Below are positions 7,435 through 15,966 of a DNA stretch of 21,626 nt, one piece after another. The position numbers and the translations under genes were made by a program. Position 1 is the stretch's first letter. Each line of letters begins with the position of its first letter. The stretch spans positions 1 to 21,626 of the forward strand of contig CAAFLE010000052.1 in NCBI GenBank assembly GCA_900763675.1, read 5' to 3'. The stretch is from an uncultured Oscillospiraceae bacterium (lineage in GTDB: Bacteria; Bacillota; Clostridia; Oscillospirales; Oscillospiraceae). Below the pieces are notes generated by a model. It saw only the letters and a program-made list of their open reading frames with translations. It was not told where the DNA came from and did not search any database.

Positions 7435-8598
7435 GTGAAAAAGTATCTGGCACTGCTTCTGGCTCTGGTCATGGTGTTCGCGCTTGCCGCCTGCGGCGGC
7501 ACGACCGAAACGCCCGCCCCTGCCACCGAAGCCCCGGCTGCCGAGCCGGAGACTCCTGCCGAAGAGCCTGCCGAGGCGGACCCGATGGCGGATTTGATCG
7601 CCGCCGCGCAGGCGGAGGGTGAGCTGACCGTTTACGGCTCCTGCGAAGAGGAATATCTCGCCGCTGCGTGCGAGCATTTCCAGGAACTGTACGGCATCAA
7701 GGTCAACTATCAGCGTCTGTCCACCGGCGAGGTGCAGGCGAAGATCGAAGAAGAGAAGGGCAACCCCTCTGCCGACGTCTGGTTCGGCGGCACGACCGAC
7801 CCGTACAACGTCCTTGCCAAGGAAGACCTGCTCGAGCCTTACGCCGCGCAGAACGCTTCCCACCTGATCAGCGATATGTATAAGGATGCCGACGGCAAGT
7901 GGTACGGCATCTACAAGGGCATTCTCGGCTTCATGGTCAACACCGACGAGCTGACCCGTCTCGGACTCGAAGCTCCCGCCGACTGGCAGGATCTGCTCAA
8001 GCCCGAATACAAGGGGCTGATCTGGCTGTCCAACTACAACACCGCCGGCACCGCGAAGCTGGTCATCAACACCATGATCCAGAAGTACGGTCACGACGAA
8101 GGCATCCAGTACCTCGTAGACCTCGATAAGAACATCGAAGTGTACACGAAGTCCGGCTCCGGTCCGTCCAAGAACGTCGGCACCGGCGAGTGCGTCATCG
8201 GCATCGGCTTCCTGCATGACGGCATCACCCAGATCGTGGATAACGGCTACGAGAACATCGCTCTCGTGATCCCGTCCAGCGGCACCTCCTTTGAGATCGG
8301 CGCGACCGCCATGTTCAAGGGCGCTGCGCACCCGAACGCTGCGAAGCTGTGGATCGAGTACGCGCTCTCTCCGGAGTGCGTGGAGCTCGCCGCGAAGAAC
8401 GGCTCCTACCAGTTCCTCGTCATTGACAACGCCACCCAGCCCGAGCAGGCTGCGGAGTTCGGTCTGGATCCCGACAACGTCATGGTTTATGACTTTGAGG
8501 ATGCCAAGAACAACATCGGCACCTACATCGAAGAGGTCATGGCTGCTTTGAACAGCAGCGGCGCGGACACCGGCGCGGACCGCTTCAAGACCGAGTAA
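7435..8598 (+). CDS. ABC importer substrate-binding lipoprotein, ferric/AfuA-type family
   Basis: The 387-residue product begins with a lipoprotein signal, MKKYLALLLA through LAAC with Cys20 as the lipidated residue, then a Thr/Pro/Ala/Glu-rich linker to about residue 50. The rest is a periplasmic-binding-protein fold of the COG1840 type (iron(III), and in other members phosphonate or polyamine ligands): LTVYGSCEEEY, ADVWFGGTTDPY, KGILGFMVNTDEL and VIGIGFLHDG. The paired tyrosines typical of ferric-binding proteins are not evident near the C-terminus (NGSYQFLV), so iron is only one candidate. The GTG start at 7435 follows CGGAGG at a good distance and gives a perfect signal peptide. It is first in a three-gene operon with its permease and ATPase. 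Confidence 0.9.
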   Translation: MKKYLALLLALVMVFALAACGGTTETPAPATEAPAAEPETPAEEPAEADPMADLIAAAQAEGELTVYGSCEEEYLAAACEHFQELYGIKVNYQRLSTGEVQAKIEEEKGNPSADVWFGGTTDPYNVLAKEDLLEPYAAQNASHLISDMYKDADGKWYGIYKGILGFMVNTDELTRLGLEAPADWQDLLKPEYKGLIWLSNYNTAGTAKLVINTMIQKYGHDEGIQYLVDLDKNIEVYTKSGSGPSKNVGTGECVIGIGFLHDGITQIVDNGYENIALVIPSSGTSFEIGATAMFKGAAHPNAAKLWIEYALSPECVELAAKNGSYQFLVIDNATQPEQAAEFGLDPDNVMVYDFEDAKNNIGTYIEEVMAALNSSGADTGADRFKTE

Positions 8599-8611
8599 TT
8601 TTTCCCACGGT

Positions 8612-8645
8612 AAGGCGGCGGCTTCCTGCCGCCGCCTTCTTTCTT
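8612..8645 (+). terminator. Terminator-like hairpin after the binding-protein gene
   Basis: AAGGCGGCGGC (8612-8622), TTCCT, GCCGCCGCCTT (8628-8638), then CTTTCTT. The 11-base-pair stem has an interrupted T-run. It probably gives partial termination or protects the 3' end of the binding-protein mRNA, so that the lipoprotein is made in excess over permease and ATPase. Confidence 0.7.
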
Positions 8646-8650
8646 GAAGA

Positions 8651-8710
8651 TCGACCGTCTGTCATTGTGGACCGGGTCTGACCGGTTCACAATGACAGCC
8701 GATCGGTCGA
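8651..8710. repeat. Long imperfect palindrome (REP-like)
   Basis: An outer arm TCGACCG (8651-8657) pairs with CGGTCGA (8704-8710). Inside, CTGTCATTGTG (8659-8669) and ACCGG (8671-8675) pair with CCGGT (8682-8686) and CACAATGACAG (8688-8698). There is no T-run. The CTGTCATTGTG arm recalls short intergenic palindromes scattered in clostridial genomes, but only one copy is in this window. Confidence 0.65.
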
Positions 8711-8743
8711 ACTGCTGAAAAAACGTTAGGAGGGATCCCGCCT

Positions 8744-10456
8744 ATGGCAAAAACACAGAGCGCGGCGCTGGACCGGAAAAAACTGATGGGCGACCCCATT
8801 CTGGTGACGACCATCGTCGTGCTGATCACGTTCCTCACGCTATTCATTCTTTATCCTCTCGCCATACTGCTTGTGGACAGCTTTGTTGGCGACGGCGGGT
8901 TCAGCTTCAATGTGTTCAAGCGTATCTTTGATATGCCGACGTTTACCCACGCCATCACGAACACACTCAAGGTCGGCTTTTTTGTGGGCATTCTCTCCAC
9001 GCTGGTGGGACTGCTGTTCGCCTATGTGGAGGTCTATGTCCGTATGGGAAAATTCACCGGCGGGCTTTTCAAGGTGGTGTCCATGCTGCCGGTCGTGTCG
9101 CCGCCGTTCGTGCTGAGTCTTTCCATGATCATGCTCTTCGGCAAGGCGGGCATCATCACACGGTTCCTGCTCGGCATTTACGACAACAGCGTTTACGGCT
9201 TCTGGGGCATCGTCGTCGTGCAGACGCTGACGTTCTTCCCGGTGTGCTACATGATGCTCAAGGGACTTTTGAAGAACATCGACCCCTCGTTGGAGGAGGC
9301 GGCACGCGATATGGGCGCATCCCGCTGGAAGGTGTTCACGAGCGTGACGTTCCCGCTGATGCTGCCGGGTCTCGGCAATGCGTTTCTCGTAACGTTTATC
9401 GAGTCGATCGCCGATTTTGCCAACCCCATGATCATCGGCGGCTCGTACGATACGCTTGCCACCACGATTTACTTACAGATCACCGGCGCTTACGATAAGG
9501 CAGGCGCCGCCGCTATGGCGGTCGTGCTGCTGTGCATCACGCTCGCTATGTTCGCCGTGCAGAAATACTATCTCGAACGCAAGACCGCCGCCACGCTCAC
9601 GGGCAAAGCGTCCCGCGGCCGTATGCTCATTTCCGACCGCAGCGTCAAGGTCCCGCTCACGGTCCTCTGCTCGCTTGTGGCGCTGTTCGTCATTCTGATG
9701 TATCTCTGCGTCCCCATCGGCGCTTGCTTCCCGACGTGGGGCTATAAGTTCTTCCCGCTGACGGGCAAGTGGTTCAAGCTGGTGTTCACGCGCTACCACG
9801 GCTTCCAGGCGTTCCGCGATTCCTTTGTCCTGAGCCTGATCTCCGCGCCCATCACGGCGCTTCTGAGCATGATTATCTCCTATCTCGTCGTCAAGCGGAA
9901 ATTCAAATCCAAGGGCTTTATTGAGGCGGTCTCCATGCTCGCCATGGCGGTGCCGGGAACGGTTCTCGGCGTCGGCTACATCCGCGGCTTCTCCGGCGGT
10001 CTCTTCCACAGCGGGTTTATGCAGGGGCTGTACGGCACGGGACTGATCCTCATTATCGTCTTTGTCGTCCGCTCACTGCCGACCGGCACGCGCAGCGGCA
10101 TTTCCGCCCTGCGGCAGATCGACAAGTCCATCGAGGAATCCGCCTACGATATGGGTGCGGACAGCTTCCGGGTATTTATGACCGTGACGCTGCCGCTTAT
10201 CAAGGACTCGTTCCTCAGCGGTCTTGTCACGGCATTTGTCCGCAGCATTACCGCCATTTCCGCCATCATCCTGCTGGTGACGCCGCAGTTCCTGCTTATC
10301 ACCGTGCAGATCAACGAGTTTGCCGAAAAAGGCTCCTACAGTCTCGCCTGCGCCTTTGCGACCATCCTTATCGTCATTACCTACGGCAGCGTGCTGTTGA
10401 TGAATCTGGTCATAAAGCACTTCGGCACCAGCAGAAAAATCAAGGAGGGCAAGTAA
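8744..10456 (+). CDS. ABC importer permease, fused two-domain FbpB type
   Basis: The 570-residue inner-membrane protein has two consecutive MetI-like permease domains and about 12 membrane helices, the usual form for FbpB/AfuB-type importers where one chain supplies both halves of the channel. Each half has its coupling (EAA) loop: EEAARDMGAS...FPLM near residues 182-205 and EESAYDMGAD...LPLI near 461-485. These contact the ATPase encoded next. The ATG at 8744 follows AGGAGGG 9 bases upstream. It is separated from the lipoprotein gene by a 145-base gap holding two hairpins, and from the ATPase gene by 3 bases. Nothing looks truncated. The substrate is set by the binding protein and remains open. 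Confidence 0.93.
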   Translation: MAKTQSAALDRKKLMGDPILVTTIVVLITFLTLFILYPLAILLVDSFVGDGGFSFNVFKRIFDMPTFTHAITNTLKVGFFVGILSTLVGLLFAYVEVYVRMGKFTGGLFKVVSMLPVVSPPFVLSLSMIMLFGKAGIITRFLLGIYDNSVYGFWGIVVVQTLTFFPVCYMMLKGLLKNIDPSLEEAARDMGASRWKVFTSVTFPLMLPGLGNAFLVTFIESIADFANPMIIGGSYDTLATTIYLQITGAYDKAGAAAMAVVLLCITLAMFAVQKYYLERKTAATLTGKASRGRMLISDRSVKVPLTVLCSLVALFVILMYLCVPIGACFPTWGYKFFPLTGKWFKLVFTRYHGFQAFRDSFVLSLISAPITALLSMIISYLVVKRKFKSKGFIEAVSMLAMAVPGTVLGVGYIRGFSGGLFHSGFMQGLYGTGLILIIVFVVRSLPTGTRSGISALRQIDKSIEESAYDMGADSFRVFMTVTLPLIKDSFLSGLVTAFVRSITAISAIILLVTPQFLLITVQINEFAEKGSYSLACAFATILIVITYGSVLLMNLVIKHFGTSRKIKEGK

Positions 10457-10459
10457 GCC

Positions 10460-11536
<1,077 letters not shown>

Positions 11537-11552
11537 GAACGAATAACGCCGG

Positions 11553-11595
11553 AAAAATGCCTCCGTTCCTTCCCGGAACGGGGGCATTTTTGCCG
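11553..11595 (+). terminator. Intrinsic terminator of the ABC importer operon
   Basis: AAAAATGCCTCCGTTCC (11553-11569), loop TTCCC, GGAACGGGGGCATTTTT (11575-11591). The 17-base-pair stem has one G-T wobble and ends in a T-run. It starts 16 bases after the ATPase stop. Confidence 0.93.
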
Positions 11596-11673
11596 CGGCG
11601 GATTGGCAGGCGGGCGGTGTTTCCCATATGCTGTAAGGGGTGCGCCCCAACATCATTTTTTGGAGTGTGAACC

Positions 11674-12525
11674 ATGGCGAGCTTTACCAACTTTGCCACG
11701 CTTTCCTATAACGGAGGAACGACCAACTCGAACACCGTTACGGGCGAGCTTCTTGAAACTCTTACCGCTGCAAAAACCGCCGTCACTCCGGCGTATACCG
11801 CCGGGGAAAACGTGACCTACGCCGTCTCTCTCGTGAACACCGGCACGGCGCCGCTCACCGGTATCACGGTTTCCGACGATCTCGGCGGATACGCCGTCAG
11901 CGCGAACACGGTCTATCCGCTTGCGTATGTCAATGGCTCGGTCAAGTATTATGTAAACGGCGTATTGCAGGCAGCGCCCACCGTGACCGCGGGACCACCG
12001 CTCACCGTGACCGGACTTTCCATTCCCGCCGGCGGAAACGCCGTGCTGCTCTATGAGACCCGCGTCACGAACGTTGCGCCGCTTGCTTCCGGCGATTCCA
12101 TCACGAACACAGCGACCGTGACCGGCGGCGGTCTTACCGCACCCATCACGGCGCAGGCAACGGTGGAGACCGCCAACGCCGCCGATCTTGGCATCACCAA
12201 GTCGCTCTCGCCGACGACCGTTACGGAAAACGGACAAATCACCTATACGTTCGTGATCTCCAACTCCGGCAACACGGAAGCCGCGGCGGCGGACAACGTC
12301 GTCGTTACCGACACGTTCAACCCCATCCTCCGCGATATTGCCGTCACGTACAATGGTACGGCGTGGACCGAGGGGACGAATTACACCTACAACGCCGCGA
12401 CCGGCGTTTTTGCGACGCTGCCCGGACAGATCACGGTCCCTGCGGCGTCCTATTCGCAGAACGCGGACGGCACGTTCACCGTAACGCCCGGCACGGCGAC
12501 GCTTGCCATCACCGGCACGGTGTAA
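11674..12525 (+). CDS. DUF11-like repeat protein without secretion signal
   Basis: The 283-residue protein is rich in Thr, Ala, Val, Asn and Gly, and I see no cysteine. It has two beta-sandwich repeats of the DUF11/isopeptide-like type. Repeat 1 (about 33-165) contains NVTYAVSLVNTGTAPLTGI and TVSDDL. Repeat 2 (about 172-283) contains QITYTFVISNSGNTEAA and VVVTDTF. These NxG-T...V-D motifs are typical of surface stalk domains in Gram-positive bacteria. Unusually, there is no signal peptide, no LPXTG sorting motif and no membrane helix. The start at ATG 11674 has only a weak GGAG site 8 bases upstream, and its -10/-35 region is poor, so expression may be conditional. A spore-surface protein released by mother-cell lysis is one possible reading. 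Confidence 0.82.
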   Translation: MASFTNFATLSYNGGTTNSNTVTGELLETLTAAKTAVTPAYTAGENVTYAVSLVNTGTAPLTGITVSDDLGGYAVSANTVYPLAYVNGSVKYYVNGVLQAAPTVTAGPPLTVTGLSIPAGGNAVLLYETRVTNVAPLASGDSITNTATVTGGGLTAPITAQATVETANAADLGITKSLSPTTVTENGQITYTFVISNSGNTEAAAADNVVVTDTFNPILRDIAVTYNGTAWTEGTNYTYNAATGVFATLPGQITVPAASYSQNADGTFTVTPGTATLAITGTV

Positions 12526-12540
12526 TCCCCTCGCAGACTC

Positions 12541-12576
12541 TTGCATTTTGCGCTGCGCTCGGCTATAATGCGCTAA
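12541..12576 (+). promoter_or_regulatory. Promoter of the ProX-like gene
   Basis: TTGCAT (12541-12546), a 17-base spacer, TATAAT (12564-12569). The start would be near 12576, about 23 bases before the ATG. No terminator is visible between the preceding stop at 12525 and this promoter. Confidence 0.75.
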
Positions 12577-12598
12577 AATCGCACGGGAGGGCAGCCAT

Positions 12599-13105
12599 AT
12601 GCCGGAATATCACAAAAAAGAGATTTACGCTCTGCTGGAAGAAAAGAAGATCCCCTGCCGGATCGTCGAGCATGAAGCGGTGTTTACGATGGAGGAGATG
12701 GAACGCGCCGGGATCGACCGGTACGGATGCATCTGCAAGAATCTCTTCCTGCGCGACGCCAAGGGAAAGCAGCACTATCTTGTGAGCGTTCCCGACGAGC
12801 GGCACGTCGATCTCAAATGGCTCTCCGCTGCGCTCGGCACGAGCAAGCTCAGCTTCGCCTCCGCCGAGCGGCTGGAAAAGTATCTCAAGGTGCCGCAGGG
12901 GAGCGTGTCGCCGCTCGCTCTGCTCAACGACGAGAGCGAATCCGTGATCTTTGCCGCCGATGAAACGCTTTCCGCCCTGCCGGCGGTCGGCGTTCACCCG
13001 AACGACAACACCGCCACGGTGTTCCTTTCGTTTGCCGATCTCCGTTCGCTCATTGAAGAACACGGAAACGGCGTCCTGCTTCTTCGTTTCCCGGAAGAAG
13101 GATGA
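12599..13105 (+). CDS. ProX/YbaK-type prolyl-tRNA editing protein (Ala-tRNA(Pro) deacylase)
   Basis: The 168-residue product is a free-standing member of the YbaK/ProX editing family, which hydrolyses mischarged tRNA, usually Ala-tRNA(Pro), in the cytoplasm. Visible family marks are Lys47 in CKNLFLRD, the expected catalytic lysine region; GSVSPLALLND (101-111); and the GVHPNDNTAT loop (131-140). The length matches ProX proteins rather than the editing insert of a full ProRS. The ATG at 12599 is preceded by GGGAGGG. It has its own promoter and ends at a bidirectional terminator, so it is probably a single-gene unit. Exact tRNA specificity (ProXp-ala or another subgroup) is inferred from the family. 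Confidence 0.9.
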   Translation: MPEYHKKEIYALLEEKKIPCRIVEHEAVFTMEEMERAGIDRYGCICKNLFLRDAKGKQHYLVSVPDERHVDLKWLSAALGTSKLSFASAERLEKYLKVPQGSVSPLALLNDESESVIFAADETLSALPAVGVHPNDNTATVFLSFADLRSLIEEHGNGVLLLRFPEEG

Positions 13106-13130
13106 ATGGGGCAGGGGAGTACACCGGATA

Positions 13131-13166
13131 AAAAGGAGCTGTGCAGTTTTCTGCACAGCTCCTTTT
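13131..13166. terminator. Bidirectional terminator between the ProX-like gene and metQ
   Basis: AAAAGGAGCTGTGCAG (13131-13146), loop TTTT, CTGCACAGCTCCTTTT (13151-13166). This is a perfect 16-base-pair stem with an A-run and a T-run at the ends, lying between convergent genes. Confidence 0.95.
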
Positions 13167-13182
13167 GTGTGTTATGGGTTTC

Positions 13183-14007
13183 TCAGAAGATCGCGACGAC
13201 AGCGCCGTTGTAGGTCTCGGCGATGTAGTTCTTCACGGTGTCGGACTGCAGAGCCTTGACGAGCGCGGCGGTCTTGGCGCTGTCCTTATCCGCCTCGCGG
13301 ACAGCGACGATGTTGGCGTAGGTCTGCGCGGCGTCGCCGGAAGCGTCCTCAACGGCGAGAGCATCGGCAACCTTCAGACCGGCGGCAAGCGCGTAGTTGC
13401 CGTTGATAACGGCAAGCGTGCCGGCGTCGCTGTTGGCAAGCTGGGTCGGAACGGTGTCCGCCTGCACGGGAACGACGTTGAAGCCCTTCGTGTCCACAAT
13501 GTCAAGATGGCTGACGCCCTTCTCGGCGGAGGCATCCTCCGGCAGAGTGATCAGACCCTCCTGGGCAAGCAGGAGCAGCGCGCGGGTCTCGTTGCTGTCG
13601 TCGGCGGGGATCAGGATGGTAGCGCCCTCGGCGACTTCATCCAGAGAGGAAACGCCGTTGCCGAAGAGACCGAACGGCTCATAGTGGATGAGACCGGCGG
13701 AGACGAGGTGCGTGCCGTTGCTCGCGTTGAAGCTGTTCAGATACGGGGTGTGCTGGAAGTAGTTGGCGTCAAGCTCGCCGTCTTCAAGAGCAGTGTTGGG
13801 CAGAACGTAATCGTCATAGATCACAATGTCGAGATCGTAGCCTTCCTCGGCGAGGATGGGCTTGATCTGCTCAAGAATCTCGGCGTGCGGGGTGGAGGAA
13901 GCGCCGACCTTGATGACTTCCTTGGCGGCGGGGGTGCTGGCGGTGCCGCAGGCGGCAAGCGCGAGAACAAGCGCAAGCGCAAGTACGATGGAAAGAACTT
14001 TTTTCAT
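13183..14007 (-). CDS. metQ: MetQ methionine-binding lipoprotein
   Basis: The 274-residue product is of the NlpA/MetQ family, the substrate-binding lipoprotein of the MetNIQ methionine importer. The chosen ATG at 14007 gives a proper lipoprotein signal (MKKVLSIVLA...LAAC, Cys20) and has AAAGGAGA upstream. A longer frame to 14145 would add 46 residues that destroy the signal and run into metI. Family landmarks are IKVGASSTPHAEILEQIKP after the signal, NYFQHTPYLNSFN, NGNYALAAGL and YANIVAVREAD. It is last in the metN-metI-metQ operon and ends at a strong terminator. D-Met, L-Met or their sulfoxides are the usual cargo of the family. Confidence 0.95.
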   Translation of the reverse strand: MKKVLSIVLALALVLALAACGTASTPAAKEVIKVGASSTPHAEILEQIKPILAEEGYDLDIVIYDDYVLPNTALEDGELDANYFQHTPYLNSFNASNGTHLVSAGLIHYEPFGLFGNGVSSLDEVAEGATILIPADDSNETRALLLLAQEGLITLPEDASAEKGVSHLDIVDTKGFNVVPVQADTVPTQLANSDAGTLAVINGNYALAAGLKVADALAVEDASGDAAQTYANIVAVREADKDSAKTAALVKALQSDTVKNYIAETYNGAVVAIF

Positions 14008-14053
14008 TTTGATATATCTCCTTTTTCTTTGGATTTGATGGAAGGAAAGGATT

Positions 14054-14734
14054 TCAGGCGGAGGTGCGCCGGTCCGTTTTGCGGACAATGTACATACCGA
14101 CCTCCTGAATGACCTGCACAATGATGATGCACAGCAGCGCGGCAAACCAGATGATGTCCTGATTGAAGCGCTGGTGACCGTAAACGATGGCGATCTGACC
14201 GAGACCGGTGCCGCCGATCGTTGCCGCCATGGCGGAGTAGCCGAGAACGGTGACCATGGAGATGACCGCGCCCGTGATGAGAGAGGGCTTTGCCTCCGGA
14301 ACGAGGACCTTGGTGATGATCTGGAACGGCGGCGTACCCATTGCCTCGGCGGCTTCGATCACGCCCTTATCGACCTCCTTGATGGAGGACTCGACCATGC
14401 GGGCGACATACGGTGCGGCGGCAATGACCAGCGTGACGATGACCGCCTTGTTGCCGAGCGACGTGCCGACGATGAACTTTGCCACCGGCAGCATCGCTAC
14501 CATGAGAATGATGAACGGAATGCTTCGGAAGGCGTTGATGACGATGCTGAGAATCTTGTTGAGGACCGGCATCGGGTGGATGCCGTCCTTGTCGCTGACG
14601 CACAGCAGCAGCCCGAGCGGCAAGCCGAGAACATAGGCGAACACCGTGGAGATCACGGTAAGGTAGACCGTCTGCCATACGCCGAGCAGAAACAGATTCT
14701 GCTGCCAGAGCTTTACAAACATATCGGAAAACAT
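14054..14734 (-). CDS. metI: MetI methionine importer permease
   Basis: The 226-residue inner-membrane protein has about five helices and is of normal MetI length. It carries the family coupling loop, EAAEAMGTPPFQIITKVLVPEA, which docks on MetN, and late motifs GYSAMAATIGGTGLGQIA and YGHQRF that are characteristic of MetI. The ATG at 14734 lies 4 bases after the metN stop, and its GAGGAGG ribosome site is inside the last codons of metN, so the two genes are likely translationally coupled. metQ begins 46 bases downstream with its own strong ribosome site. Confidence 0.95.
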   Translation of the reverse strand: MFSDMFVKLWQQNLFLLGVWQTVYLTVISTVFAYVLGLPLGLLLCVSDKDGIHPMPVLNKILSIVINAFRSIPFIILMVAMLPVAKFIVGTSLGNKAVIVTLVIAAAPYVARMVESSIKEVDKGVIEAAEAMGTPPFQIITKVLVPEAKPSLITGAVISMVTVLGYSAMAATIGGTGLGQIAIVYGHQRFNQDIIWFAALLCIIIVQVIQEVGMYIVRKTDRRTSA

Positions 14735-14738
14735 CCCA

Positions 14739-15728
14739 TCACACCTCCTCGTAGGAGACGCCGTCCTGCTTCAGCCATGCGCGGGCGCGTTCGGCGCTCG
14801 CTTCATCGGCGGGAAGCTCAAGAATCGTCTGCCCATAGATTTTGCCGTCGATCTCGCGGATGTCCGCGGAGACGATATTGACCGGGGTCTGGCATTCCAT
14901 AATGAGGTTTGCCACGACCGGGTGCTGCGTGGTTTCGCCGTTGAAGGCGAGACGGATGCGCTTTCCGCCGGGGGTGAACACCGGCGCGGCGCTCACACCG
15001 GGGAGGATCAGCTCACGGGCGATCTTGGACTGCGGGTTCGTGAACACCTTGCTCACCGCGCCAAGCTCGGCAATCTGACCGTGGTCGATGACCGCCACGC
15101 GGTCGCAGATCTGGTCGATGACGCGCATTTCGTGGGTGATCACGATGACCGTAACGCCCATCGTGCGGTTGATCTCCTTCAAAAGCGAGAGAATGGACTG
15201 CGTCGTCGTGGGGTCCAGAGCGCTTGTCGCCTCGTCGCAGAGCAGATACCGCGGCTTTGTTGCGAGCGCACGGGCGATCGCTACGCGCTGCTTCTGTCCG
15301 CCGGAGAGCTGCGAGGGATATGCCTTGGCGCGGTCGCCAAGCCCGACGATCTCCAGAAGCTCCATGGCGCGTTCCACGGATTCCTTTTTCTTCCATCCGG
15401 CGATCTCCAGCGGATAACACACGTTCTGGAGAACGGTGCGCTGCGCGAGAAGATTAAAGCCCTGGAAGATCATGCCGATCGAGCGGCGGACAAGAAGCAG
15501 CTCCTTCCGGGGCAGCGCCGTCAGGTCCTTGCCGTCTACGATCACCGAGCCGGAGGTCGGGCGCTCCAGCAGGTTGATGCAGCGCACCAGCGTGGATTTT
15601 CCCGCGCCGGAAAGACCGATGATGCCGAAAGTCTCTCCGTCCTCAATCGTAAGGGAAATGTCATGTACGGCGTGGATTTGTCCCTCGCCCTCGCCGAAGT
15701 CCTTGGTCACGTTCTGAAGCTGGATCAA
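14739..15728 (-). CDS. metN: MetN methionine importer ATPase with C-terminal NIL domain
   Basis: The 329-residue ATPase has Walker A GLSGAGKST (38-46), signature LSGGQKQ (141-147), Walker B LLCDEATSALD (162-172) and the TIVITHE-like switch VIVITHEMRV. Residues from about 255 to the end form the ACT-like NIL domain that in MetN binds methionine and shuts down import when the cell is full. The start codon is TTG at 15728, fixed by TAGGAGGG 8 bases upstream. It is first in metNIQ. Upstream is not a riboswitch but a short Met-rich ORF followed by a terminator (see 15745-15936), so transcription of the operon is probably attenuated according to methionine supply, on top of NIL-domain feedback. Confidence 0.96.
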   Translation of the reverse strand: MIQLQNVTKDFGEGEGQIHAVHDISLTIEDGETFGIIGLSGAGKSTLVRCINLLERPTSGSVIVDGKDLTALPRKELLLVRRSIGMIFQGFNLLAQRTVLQNVCYPLEIAGWKKKESVERAMELLEIVGLGDRAKAYPSQLSGGQKQRVAIARALATKPRYLLCDEATSALDPTTTQSILSLLKEINRTMGVTVIVITHEMRVIDQICDRVAVIDHGQIAELGAVSKVFTNPQSKIARELILPGVSAAPVFTPGGKRIRLAFNGETTQHPVVANLIMECQTPVNIVSADIREIDGKIYGQTILELPADEASAERARAWLKQDGVSYEEV

Positions 15729-15744
15729 AAGCGTACCCTCCTAA

Positions 15745-15784
15745 CAAACAAAAAAAGCAGGCTGCCATTTTGGCATCCCGCTTT
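15745..15784 (-). terminator. Leader terminator (attenuator) before metN
   Basis: Minus strand: AAAGCGGGATGCCA (15784-15771), loop AAA, TGGCAGCCTGCTTT (15767-15754), then a T-run continuing to 15750 and GTTTG. The 14-base-pair stem has one A-G mismatch and one G-T wobble. It lies 17 bases before the metN start codon and after the promoter, so it must be read through for metNIQ to be expressed. Confidence 0.9.
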
Positions 15785-15791
15785 GCAAAAC

Positions 15792-15817
15792 CGCAGCGCC
15801 GGTTTTCCCGGACTGCG
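15792..15817 (-). promoter_or_regulatory. Second leader hairpin (segments 3:4) upstream of the metN terminator
   Basis: CGCAG-T-CCGG (15817-15808), loop GAAAA, CCGG-CG-CTGCG (15802-15792). It lies between the leader ORF stop and the terminator. Its first arm, GCGCAG (15818-15813), is also a perfect partner for CTGCGC inside the leader ORF (15866-15861), so two exclusive folds exist. Confidence 0.7.
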
Positions 15818-15822
15818 CCTTT

Positions 15823-15936
15823 TTATCCCTCAAAAGCAGTCAGCAAATGGCTATCGGAACGCGCAGCAAAGCTGCGCATGCACATCATCATGTTCATGCA
15901 CATCTCGGTCATCATGCTGGCGAACGTATAACGCAT
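15823..15936 (-). CDS. Met/Cys-rich leader peptide of metNIQ, 37 aa (new small ORF)
   Basis: ATG at 15936 has AAAGGAG (15951-15945) 8 bases upstream, an optimal ribosome site, and TAA at 15825-15823. The 37-residue peptide begins MRYTFASMMTEM and continues CMNMMMCM. It has 9 Met, 8 of them within residues 8-20, plus Cys13 and Cys19. The rest (RSFAARSDSHLLTAFEG) is ordinary. It lies alone between a consensus promoter and an intrinsic terminator, just ahead of the methionine importer genes. This is the arrangement of trp/his/leu-type leader peptides, where scarce charged tRNA stalls the ribosome on the run of codons. The last Met codon (15879-15877) directly abuts a perfect hairpin arm. A Met/Cys metal-binding micro-protein is the main alternative. 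Confidence 0.82.
   Translation of the reverse strand: MRYTFASMMTEMCMNMMMCMRSFAARSDSHLLTAFEG
15861..15877 (-). promoter_or_regulatory. Hairpin inside the leader ORF just after the Met codons (segments 1:2)
   Basis: GCGCAGC (15877-15871), loop TTT, GCTGCGC (15867-15861) is a perfect 7-base-pair stem. Its first base is the G of Met codon 20. The overlapping GCTTTGC (15872-15866) is exactly complementary to GCAAAGC (15786-15780) at the foot of the terminator, a possible antiterminator pairing. Confidence 0.75.
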
Positions 15937-15966
15937 CGGCTGAACTCCTTTCCTCGGTAATCAAGT

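Noticed and set aside
7396..7438. 13-codon ORF (MVYRNILERRKKT) overlapping the GTG of the ABC lipoprotein, as a leader peptide
   Set aside because: It has no ribosome site and no codon bias towards a ligand, and its sequence is taken up by the leader hairpin and the lipoprotein ribosome site.
14008..14145. Longer N-terminus for MetQ (start at 14145)
   Set aside because: It would overlap metI and bury the lipoprotein signal. The ATG at 14007 has a strong ribosome site.
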